In this document: piece by piece, positions 6,639 through 12,708 of the stretch
Numbering within the stretch: position 1 is the stretch's first letter
Layout of the letters: every line of letters starts with the position of its first letter
Origin: an uncultured Clostridia bacterium
GTDB lineage: Bacteria; Bacillota; Clostridia; Christensenellales; Aristaeellaceae
Reading direction: 5' to 3'
DNA: 12,843 nucleotides
Assembly (NCBI GenBank): GCA_904420265.1
Contig: CAJFUU010000060.1
Coordinates: 1 to 12,843, forward strand
Made by a program: the position numbers and the translations under genes
Notes under the pieces: generated by a model
Told to the model about the DNA's origin: nothing
Seen by the model: the letters and a program-made list of their open reading frames with translations, nothing else
Databases searched by the model: none

Positions 6639-7152
6639 CGGAGCGCTTTCTTCGCCGGGCGTTGGCTTTCGAAAACGCCGCGGAATTCCGAGAGACGGCT
6701 GGAGCCTGCCGCTCACAACCCGCTTGAAAGGCCGTTGATTTTTGGCCGTTCGTTTTGCGGGAGCGGACGGTTCTGCGCCTCCATGGAAACAATAGCAAGC
6801 GCCTGCCGGCGGTAAGCGGTCGCGACGGTTGCTCTTTGCGGGCCGCGATGGATTTTCAGCCCGGCTTCCCGGTTCGCCGTTGCCCGGGGGCTTGGACGGA
6901 GCGCTTTCTTCGCCGGGCGTTGGCTTCCGAAAACGCCGCGGCAATTCCGAGAGACGACCGGAGCCTGCCGCTCACAACCCGCTTGAAAGGCCGTTGATTT
7001 TTGACCGTTCGTTTTGCGGGAGCGGACGGTTCTGCGCCTCCATGGAAACAATAGCAAGCGCCTGCCGGCGGTAAGCGGTCGCGGCGGTTGCCCTTTGCGG
7101 GTCGCGATGTTCAGCCCGGCTTCCCGGTTCGCCGTTGCCCGGGGGCTTGGAG
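6639..7152. repeat. Two tandem copies of a 257-bp unit
   Basis: Copy 1 is 6639-6896 and copy 2 about 6897-7152. By eye they differ by seven substitutions, one inserted base and one 4-base deletion (GATT at about 6851), so the duplication is recent or maintained. Landmarks shared in order are GAGCGCTTTCTTCGCCGGGC, CCCGCTTGAAAGGC, GAGCGGACGGTTCTGCG, CCATGGAAACAATAGC and TTGCCCGGGGGCTTGG. No transposase or terminal inverted repeat is seen. The open frames on both strands lack ribosome sites and are broken by the indels between copies, so I read this as non-coding. Confidence 0.9.
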
Positions 7153-7702
7153 GAGCGGAAGATTTTCCTGGGCGCGCTTCTTTGCCGCCCTGAGAATGCG
7201 GCGGAGAACGGTTCACGGCGCCTGACGTTGCCGCGCTGCCAAAATTCCGCTTCAGGCATCAACGGGCGGGGTGATTTTCAGCGCCTGAGTGCGGAATTTT
7301 TGCGGCTGATGGAACGCCTGACCAACACAGCCATGAAGGCGATACCGTCACGATTCGCCCCAAGGCTGCGCGCCCGCCGCAGCGGCAAAAGTTATGTCGC
7401 CGTCCACATCTTGCCGGCCAGTTGCGCTGAAGTCCGCAAAGCGGGATGCGCGGATGCAGGCGGAAATCCTTTGCCGCCGGAAAAGGCAGCGGTGTGCTAT
7501 CGCGTTCAAATTGTGCGAAAGTTGACTCTGGCGATTTGGAAGGCAGTCAAAATTATGCCCGAAACGCAGCTGTGCAGGGCGTGGACAAAGACAGCGCCGG
7601 CCGGACTGCGCCGAACCCGCTCTCTTCGCATGGATTGGCGGGCTCTCGACGCTTTTCGACCTGCTTTGGCAAAAACCCAGCGGAGGCTTGCACCTCGCGT
7701 TT
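7153..7702. other. Gene-free spacer before the membrane-protein pair
   Basis: A + strand frame is open across 7135-7707, but its start lies inside the repeat unit, it has no ribosome site, and the product resembles nothing I recognise, being rich in Arg, Ala and Pro as expected from GC-rich non-coding DNA. Apart from the palindrome at 7241-7301, I find no feature that I can name. Confidence 0.45.
7241..7301. repeat. Long imperfect palindrome with T-run
   Basis: AAAATTCCGC (7241-7250) and TCAGGC (7252-7257) pair with GCCTGA (7283-7288) and GCGGAATTTT (7291-7300): a 16-bp stem with a small internal bulge and a 25-nt loop. The right arm ends in five T residues (7297-7301). It could act as a terminator of read-through from the kinase operon, or be the remnant of a small inverted-repeat element. 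Confidence 0.55.
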
Positions 7703-7757
7703 CTTAAGAACTTTTCAGAATTTCGACAGGCGCATTTTCAGATTTTTCCGGTATCAT
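7703..7757 (+). promoter_or_regulatory. Paired TTTTCAG module upstream of the membrane-protein pair
   Basis: CTTAAGAA at 7703, TTTTCAG at 7712-7718 and 7735-7741 (23-bp period), and TATCAT at 7752-7757 as the -10 candidate, 31 bases before the ATG at 7783. Internal distances are the same as in the module at 4465. The first 39 bases match it at about 31 positions. The TTCTTAAGAA palindrome at 7701-7710 overlaps its left edge. Confidence 0.55.
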
Positions 7758-7769
7758 GGGAGTATAGAT

Positions 7770-7777
7770 GGGAGGTG
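7770..7777 (+). promoter_or_regulatory. Ribosome binding site fixing the start at 7783
   Basis: GGGAGGTG is five bases before the ATG at 7783. An in-frame ATG at 7768 overlaps this site and would have none of its own, so the downstream ATG is chosen. Confidence 0.8.
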
Positions 7778-7782
7778 TCTGT

Positions 7783-8403
7783 ATGTCAGACGTTCGAAAT
7801 ATTGCCATTTATGCTTCCGCCCGGGAATTGGGCGCGAAGGAAGCGCGCAAAAACGCCGTGGTGCAGGCCGCAGCGGGCGTAATCCTGCTGGCGGCGGGGT
7901 ATTTTACGGCGGCATCCGGTTATGGGGAAAGCGTGGGGCCGGCGCACCCCGTGTGCGCGGCGCTGATTCTTGCCGGCGGGCTGTACTTATGCGTGCAGGC
8001 CATGCTGGTGGTGTTCCGCGCGCTGCTTGCGCAGTATGAGCACTTTGCCATGCCCGCGGAAGAGGCCGCGTTTTCGCTGTATGAATTCCGCGTTTCGGCG
8101 GCGTTGATGCTCACCGGGCTGCGGCTGCTGTTGCCCTGGCGGGCCGGACAGGCGTTGTGCGAATTGGCGCTGGCGGCGATTCTTGCCTATTGCGCGGTAG
8201 CTCGCCTGCTGGCGACGAATTGGCGCGCCTGGCGCCCGGCATTGGGCGGCGTGCTTGCGGCGCTGAGCGCGGCGGCGGCGCTGGCGCTGGTTGTGGGCGC
8301 GTTCGCGGGATTTTCCTGGTCGCTGAGCACGGGCATTGCGGCGCTGGGGTTTGGCGTGGACAGCCTGTTTTGCGCGCTGGAGAGCGCAAAGGGTTTATCT
8401 TGA
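7783..8403 (+). CDS. Integral membrane protein of unknown function
   Basis: A 206-residue, strongly hydrophobic protein; I do not recognise its family. Five or six membrane segments can be seen, at about 26-45, 56-80, 102-118, 124-144, 153-175 and 180-198, with a charged N-terminal tail (ARELGAKEARKNA, residues 13-25) probably in the cytoplasm and an amphipathic, acidic stretch (QYEHFAMPAEEA, 84-95) between the second and third segments. Alanine and leucine dominate, with many GCG and CTG codons. The gene precedes a DUF2238-like gene by 21 bases and is most likely co-transcribed with it from the module at 7703. A role in the envelope is likely from topology alone; nothing more specific can be said. 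Confidence 0.85.
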   Translation: MSDVRNIAIYASARELGAKEARKNAVVQAAAGVILLAAGYFTAASGYGESVGPAHPVCAALILAGGLYLCVQAMLVVFRALLAQYEHFAMPAEEAAFSLYEFRVSAALMLTGLRLLLPWRAGQALCELALAAILAYCAVARLLATNWRAWRPALGGVLAALSAAAALALVVGAFAGFSWSLSTGIAALGFGVDSLFCALESAKGLS

Positions 8404-8424
8404 ACGACGGGGGAAGATATTTGT

Positions 8425-9090
8425 ATGCAAACGGCAATCGCTCGTGACGAGCGCTTTCGGCCTGTGACGCTGGCGACGGAAATTCTCTATGCGCTGTTCA
8501 GCGTCTATTTGGTGATCAGCGGCGCGGTGCGCGGCGATACATACCGACTGGTTATGGCTCTGGGTACGTTTTTCCTCTACCCGCTGTTCTGGGCCTTTTA
8601 CAAGGTTTTTCACTTCAAGCGCGGCTATCAGATGGAGTTCTGCGTGTTTGTGTTTACGTTTCTGGCCTATCCGCTGGGCGGCACGGCGGAGTTCTATCAG
8701 AAAATCCAGGGTTTTGACAAGGTGGCGCATACGCTTTCCGGCGTGTTCGTGGCCGTTCTGGCGCTGGCGCTGTACCTGTATCTGGAGAGAGAACGGCCTT
8801 TGAAAGCGCACAGCGTGCCTACGGCGGTATTGTTTGTGTTTTTTACCTCCATGGCCGTGGCGGGCCTGTTCGAACTGTGCGAATGGACGGCGGCCGCCAT
8901 TACGGGGCGCGATTTGCAGCACGTGTTGAGCACGGGCGTGAACGATACCATGCAGGATATGCTGGTATGCCTGATTGGCACGCTGTTGTTCTGCCCGTTG
9001 GTTCCGCGCTTTTATCGGGGCGGCTACGATCCCCTCACCGGGGCGGTGGCCGGCTTCTTGGGAAAGAACGGGCTGTATGCACAGGGTTGA
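8425..9090 (+). CDS. DUF2238/YjdF-like integral membrane protein
   Basis: A 221-residue polytopic membrane protein. Membrane segments lie at about 15-33, 40-60, 70-86, 101-120, 132-150 and 176-193. Polar and charged residues recur in or next to the segments: GFDKVAH (96-102), LFELCEW (148-154) and GVNDTMQDM (171-179). This spaced D/H, E-x-x-E and ND-x-x-x-D pattern is that of the DUF2238 (YjdF) family, whose biochemical role is unknown; I infer membership from the pattern and length. The ATG at 8425 follows a GGGGGAAG-type site. It is the last gene before a strong terminator and probably forms an operon with the gene at 7783. Confidence 0.8.
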   Translation: MQTAIARDERFRPVTLATEILYALFSVYLVISGAVRGDTYRLVMALGTFFLYPLFWAFYKVFHFKRGYQMEFCVFVFTFLAYPLGGTAEFYQKIQGFDKVAHTLSGVFVAVLALALYLYLERERPLKAHSVPTAVLFVFFTSMAVAGLFELCEWTAAAITGRDLQHVLSTGVNDTMQDMLVCLIGTLLFCPLVPRFYRGGYDPLTGAVAGFLGKNGLYAQG

Positions 9091-9108
9091 GATGGAAAAA
9101 TGCAAGGG

Positions 9109-9140
9109 GCGGAGCCGCATATGGGCTCCGCTTTTGCTTT
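9109..9140 (+). terminator. Intrinsic terminator after the membrane-protein pair
   Basis: GCGGAGCC (9109-9116) pairs with GGCTCCGC (9124-9131) across a 7-nt loop and is followed by TTTTGCTTT. It lies 18 bases after the stop of the DUF2238-like gene. Confidence 0.85.
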
Positions 9141-9191
9141 GCCGGCGGGACGCGAAGGCGGGAGAAAAGCCCGAAAGACTGGAGCGTGCAT

Positions 9192-9500
9192 GAATAATGG
9201 GGATGGGGAAGTGATGGTGCGCATGGAGAGACGAAATGCGTGTGGAAGCAGGAGGTTGCATGACGGGAGGCGCAAGGTGCGAACGGGGGAAGGGGCGTGT
9301 GAGGGATGCGAACGTGTCGGGGAAAAGCGATGCGCGCGGAGAGCGAAATACACGCGCAAACGGAAGGACGCGTGTGGGGAGCGGAACGTGCAGAGGAAAA
9401 GAAAATCGGGGAAGTGGGAACGCGCGCGAAGAATGGGCGTACAGGAGAAGAGAGGCCACGGGGGAAGGGAAAACAGGAAGATGGAGGCGCGAGACGTGCG
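9192..9500. other. Gene-free purine-rich tract
   Basis: On the + strand the four lines from 9241 to 9480 contain 183 purines in 240 bases by my count (76 percent), with very little T and long G/A stretches such as GGGGGAAGGGAAAACAGGAAG. Open frames on both strands follow from this bias: Arg/Gly/Glu-rich on +, Ser/Pro/Leu/Phe-rich on -. None has a convincing ribosome site. I see no gene. The tract fills the space between the terminator and the tandem array. Confidence 0.6.
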
Positions 9501-9525
9501 CATGCCGGATACACTCCATGTTTCC

Positions 9526-10408
9526 GGATGTTTTTGAGGGGTTCAGCACCGGCGATTCACGAAGAAAGAGACGAGAGGCCGCGCAGGATTCTTTTCCTTG
9601 CCTTATGATTTGAAGGCGAGGGGATGTTTCTGTTCTTCGTATGCCAGATGCCTGTCGTGTTTCTGGATGCCTTTGAGGACTTTCAGCGCCGGCGGCACGC
9701 AAAGGAAAGAATGGGAGGTCGCGCTGGGATTTTCCCCGTCGTCTTGTAATTTGAAGATGGGGGATATTTCCGCTCTTCTTCTCGCCTTGCAGTCTGAAAG
9801 CGGGGTATGTAGCCCGTTTTTCATGCGCCGGATGCCTTCTGCGATTCCAGATACCTTTAGAAGATTTTCAGCGCAGACGTTTTGCAAAGGAAAGGACAGG
9901 AAGCCGCGCCAGGATTTTCTCTTGCCTTGTAATTTGAAGGCGAGGGGATATTTCTGCCCCTCGTCTGCCGGATGCCTGCCGTATTTCTGGAAGCCTTTGA
10001 GGGCTTTCAGCGCCAGCGGCTCGCAAAGGAAAGAATGGGAGGTCGCGCTGGATTTTCCCTGCGCATCTTGTGGTTTGAAGGCGAGGAATATTTCCGCCCT
10101 TCTTCTCGCCTTGCAGTCTGAAAGCGGGGTATGTAGCCCGTTTTTCATGCGCCGGATGCCCTCTGCGATTCCAGACGCCTTCGAAGATTTTCAGCGCAGA
10201 CGTTTCGCAAAGAAAGGGATGGGAGGTCGCGCCAGGATTTTCCCTGCACGTTTTGCAATTTGAAGGCGAGGGTGCGTGGTCGTTCTTCATATACCGAATG
10301 CTTCCTGTATTTCCATACGCCTTGAAGATTTTCGGCACTGGCGATTCGCAAAGAAAGGGACGGGAGGCTGCGCCGGGATTTCTTCCCTTGTCTTGCAGTT
10401 TGAAGGAC
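9526..10408. repeat. Higher-order tandem array with alternating short and long units
   Basis: Using the TTTCAGCGC-like core as anchor, copies begin at about 9540, 9681, 9866, 10005, 10188 and 10330. Intervals alternate: about 141, 185, 139, 183 and 142 bases, so the true period is a dimer of 322-324 bp. Shared pieces are GCAAAGGAAAGAATGGGAGG, a variable GGATTTTCC, and TTTGAAGGCGAGG. The long units carry an extra block; its copies at 9775-9851 and 10099-10175 are 77 bases long with one mismatch. That block contains a small CGGG/CCCG stem followed by TTTTT. Frames are open on both strands, but a 2-base length difference between dimers breaks phase. No associated gene was found. Confidence 0.88.
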
Positions 10409-10519
10409 TCGCTTTGAACAGCCGGCTCTTCGCATGCATTGCGTTCCCATGCGCGCTTTCGTTTATCCTCGTTCTTTCCCGCCGCGCTCCCTGCCGTGAA
10501 GGGGCGCATTGGAAGAGAA

Positions 10520-10540
10520 TTAGAAGCGCGTTAGAAGCGC
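10520..10540 (+). promoter_or_regulatory. Direct repeat, candidate operator of the VanZ-RDD gene
   Basis: TTAGAAGCGC occurs at 10520-10529 and 10531-10540, exactly 11 bp apart, and ends nine bases before the -35 hexamer of the promoter at 10550. A weaker GGAAGAGAAT precedes it in the same rhythm. Direct repeats of 11-bp period next to a -35 are typical sites for OmpR/PhoB-type regulators; assignment to the regulator at 4535 is a guess. Confidence 0.5.
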
Positions 10541-10549
10541 CATGTGTGC

Positions 10550-10578
10550 TTGCGGCGTCCGCCGGGACATGCTATAAT
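10550..10578 (+). promoter_or_regulatory. Promoter of the VanZ-RDD gene
   Basis: TTGCGG (10550-10555) and TATAAT (10573-10578) are 17 bp apart, with an extended -10 TG (10570-10571). The -35 is weak, which fits with activation through the adjacent direct repeat. The start codon is at 10606, after AAAGGAGG at 10593-10600. Confidence 0.8.
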
Positions 10579-10605
10579 AGGTCACGAAATTCAAAGGAGG
10601 CCAGC

Positions 10606-11769
10606 ATGTCTCATCTTGCCGACTATATCGGCCCAATTTCCACGGCCGTATGGGTATTCCCCTTTGTGGCGCTGGTGTTCACGTTCCCGTATATTGTCTC
10701 GCGCTATCACAAGTATGGCGCGGTGTTGTTTTTGCGCACGCTTTTGGTTTACTCGTTTATCTTTTACCTGCTGTGCGTGTATTTTCTGGGCGTACTGCCG
10801 CTGCCCAGCATTGCGGAAGTTTCGAAGATGACTGGGGACTGGGCGCAGCTTGTGCCCTTCCACGGCCTGCAAAACGCGCTTGCCGAGGCAAACTTTGCTC
10901 CCGGCGATGCGGCGAGCTGGCTGCGCGTGTTTTCCACCGACAGTTTCTTTTACCTGGCGGCCAATGTGGCCATGCTCTTTCCTCTGGGGATTTACCTGCG
11001 CTACTATTTCCGCCAGAACTTTTTGCAGACGGTGCGCTGGGGTTTCCTGGTCAGCCTGTCCATCGAACTTTTGCAGCTTACGGGGCTTTTGTTCATATAT
11101 CCGCGGCCCTACCGGCTGTTTGATGTGGACGATTTGATTACCAACACGCTGGGCGCGGCCCTGGGCTACCTGATTGCGCCTCTGCCGATGAAGATATTGC
11201 CTTCGCAGGAGCGGCTTGACCGCATCGCCTATCACCGCGGCGAACGCGTTTCCATTATGCGCGCGGCCGTGGCGGCGGGTATCGACTGGGGCGTGTGCGC
11301 GCTGATCGCCGTGCCGGTTTCGCGTCTGCTGGGCGTGCGCAGCGGCGAGCACATACTGGGCGTGTATGTTTTCAGCGTGCTGGTCTACTTCATACTTGTT
11401 CAATACCTGGCGCGCGGACGCACGCTGGGTAAGGCGCTGTGCCGCGTGCGGCTGGTGCGCGAGGACGGCGGCCGGCCGCGGCTATGGCAGGTGGCCGTGC
11501 GCTGCGTGTCTCTGTATTTGATTTTGCTGGCCGCGCCGTATGTGGGTTTTCAGGCCTGGAACGCCATGATCGACGCTACCGGCTGGCGCTTTTTTGCCCT
11601 GGGCGCGGTGGCGGTGCTTTGCCTGGGCCTGTTTACGGCGTTTGTGTTTATGTGTTTTGTCAACATGCTCACCCGCGCTTCGCGCCTGCCGCATGAACGC
11701 CTCAGCCGCACGCGCAACCAGAGCACCGTGCGCCGCGCTTCCGCGCCGGATGCGGATGGGCCCCAATAG
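10606..11769 (+). CDS. VanZ-RDD fusion membrane protein
   Basis: A 387-residue polytopic membrane protein. The N-terminal part (about 40-195) is a VanZ domain: several membrane segments, NVAMLFPLGIYL (120-131), SIELLQL (152-158) and the signature FDVDDLITNTLGAALGY (172-188). VanZ proteins are linked to low-level resistance to teicoplanin and other lipid-targeting envelope agents. The C-terminal part (about 212-355) is an RDD domain, with RVSIMRAAVAAGIDWG (214-229) and GRTLGKALCRVRLVREDGG (271-289), of unclear role, possibly transport. The tail after 356 is basic. The start is set by a perfect AAAGGAGG six bases upstream; upstream in-frame codons lie in the repeat array. VanZ-RDD fusions are known in Bacillota. 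No terminator is evident after it. Confidence 0.92.
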   Translation: MSHLADYIGPISTAVWVFPFVALVFTFPYIVSRYHKYGAVLFLRTLLVYSFIFYLLCVYFLGVLPLPSIAEVSKMTGDWAQLVPFHGLQNALAEANFAPGDAASWLRVFSTDSFFYLAANVAMLFPLGIYLRYYFRQNFLQTVRWGFLVSLSIELLQLTGLLFIYPRPYRLFDVDDLITNTLGAALGYLIAPLPMKILPSQERLDRIAYHRGERVSIMRAAVAAGIDWGVCALIAVPVSRLLGVRSGEHILGVYVFSVLVYFILVQYLARGRTLGKALCRVRLVREDGGRPRLWQVAVRCVSLYLILLAAPYVGFQAWNAMIDATGWRFFALGAVAVLCLGLFTAFVFMCFVNMLTRASRLPHERLSRTRNQSTVRRASAPDADGPQ

Positions 11770-11847
11770 GCCGCGCCGCCGGAATTTTGCCGCTGCGCCG
11801 GGCAAGGAGAAATTTTTGCCAAAAACCGCAGAAAGTGGATTTTTCTC

Positions 11848-11876
11848 ATTTTCGTTTCATGTTTCCCGCGTATAAT
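11848..11876 (+). promoter_or_regulatory. Promoter of the secreted-protein gene
   Basis: A consensus TATAAT at 11871-11876 precedes the ATG at 11904 by 28 bases. The -35 position (11848-11853) reads ATTTTC, a poor hexamer within a T-rich stretch (GGATTTTTCTCATTTTC, 11838-11854). The ribosome site AAAGGAG is at 11887-11893. Confidence 0.6.
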
Positions 11877-11903
11877 GGGTACATCGAAAGGAGCGATGAC
11901 AAA

Positions 11904-12572
11904 ATGAAAAAAACGCTGATTGCCCTGTTGCTCGTTGCGGCCCTCGCGCTGGCCGCCATCCCCGCCCTGGCTGAGATGACCTTCACCGCCGCCCCCACCG
12001 TGGAAACTTCTTCCATGATTCAGCGCACCGTTTACGAAGGCTTTGGCTATGTGGAAGTGGACTTTTTCCGCGATGTGAACTATGAGAATCCGGCCGTCAC
12101 CGTCACCGACGCCACCGGCGCGGCGGTTTCCGCCACCATCGTCCAGCTTGACGACGACGACCTTACCTTCCAGATTGCCGATTATGCCACCGACGCCACC
12201 TACAACTACACCATTTCTGGCGTGCGCGAAGGCCGTTCCGGCGAATACACCTCCGTAACCGGCAGCTTCATCGTGCCGCTTGAGGGCGCGGCCGCCATCC
12301 AGAAGGTGGACTATGACCGCGACGACCGCGAAGTGGATATCGAATTCACCGCGCTGGTGCAGTATGAGGCGCCCGCCGTGCAGATTATCACCGCCGATGG
12401 CACCACCATCAACGCCACCGTTACCGATTGGGACGAGGACAGCATTGAGGCGCGCCTGGACAGCGCCCTGACCATCGGCACCGAATATATGGTCACCGTA
12501 ACGGGCGTGCGCTCCGCGCAGGACGCGGAATACGGCTCCGCCAGCTTCACCTTCACGGCTTACGACGACTAA
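11904..12572 (+). CDS. Secreted protein with two tandem homologous beta-rich domains
   Basis: A 222-residue precursor. Residues 1-23 form a clear signal peptide (MKKTL, a hydrophobic core, then ALA before E24), so the mature protein is exported; no lipobox, LPXTG or membrane anchor is seen. The rest is two homologous domains, about 38-124 and 131-218. Aligned landmarks are VEVDFFRDVNYENPAVTV with VDIEFTALVQYEAPAVQI, and YNYTISGVREG with YMVTVTGVRSA. The alternating hydrophobic pattern suggests Ig-like or fibronectin-III-like sandwiches. The protein is very acidic (LDDDDL at 82-87, DWDEDS at 175-180), which may bind cations. It has its own promoter, and the preceding gene is 134 bases away. 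I do not recognise a specific family. Confidence 0.88.
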   Translation: MKKTLIALLLVAALALAAIPALAEMTFTAAPTVETSSMIQRTVYEGFGYVEVDFFRDVNYENPAVTVTDATGAAVSATIVQLDDDDLTFQIADYATDATYNYTISGVREGRSGEYTSVTGSFIVPLEGAAAIQKVDYDRDDREVDIEFTALVQYEAPAVQIITADGTTINATVTDWDEDSIEARLDSALTIGTEYMVTVTGVRSAQDAEYGSASFTFTAYDD

Positions 12573-12582
12573 ACGCCTGCCT

Positions 12583-12609
12583 CGGCCCCTTCCCCAAAGG
12601 AAGGGGCCG
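12583..12609 (+). terminator. Strong hairpin after the secreted-protein gene
   Basis: CGGCCCCTTCC (12583-12593) pairs perfectly with GGAAGGGGCCG (12599-12609) across CCAAA: an 11-bp GC-rich stem, 10 bases after the stop. No T-run follows, so it may be a 3' end protection structure or a non-canonical terminator. Confidence 0.6.
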
Positions 12610-12617
12610 GAGTGGCA

Positions 12618-12708
12618 TGTAAACCTCGCGGACGCAGGGGGAATGCCGCTTGGAATAAGCCAAGTGGCGCTCGGCTGCGCTGTAAACCTCGCGGGTGCGG
12701 GGAGATGC
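12618..12708. repeat. Short direct repeat with a hairpin between copies
   Basis: TGTAAACCTCGCGG begins at 12618 and again at 12681; the match extends with changes over about 28 bases to GGGGAATGC and GGGAGATGC. Between the copies GCCGCTTGG (12645-12653) pairs with CCAAGTGGC (12660-12668), with one G-T pair. The last bases of the window, to 12843, hold no gene that I can support. Confidence 0.6.

Noticed and set aside
6639..7152. Insertion sequence or transposon
   Set aside because: No transposase frame, terminal inverted repeats or target duplications can be seen around the tandem copies.
6228..7216. Several overlapping - strand frames with repeated peptides across the second array
   Set aside because: They overlap the real kinase gene or the 257-bp units, lack ribosome sites, and the 1-base and 4-base indels between copies shift the frame.
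7135..7707. A 190-residue + strand frame before the membrane-protein pair
   Set aside because: It starts inside the repeat unit, has no ribosome site or recognisable domain, and ends against the upstream module of the next gene.
9598..10509. Long frames on both strands across the third array (221 residues on +, 181 and 213 on -), which look like repeat proteins
   Set aside because: Both strands are open at once, no good ribosome site precedes any of them, and although one dimer step of 324 keeps phase, the 322 step does not. GC-rich repeats with few stop codons explain this better.
4535..11769. A vancomycin resistance cluster
   Set aside because: VanR/VanS-like proteins and a VanZ domain occur, but no VanH, VanA-type ligase, VanX or VanY gene is present, and the genes are separated by repeats and other operons.
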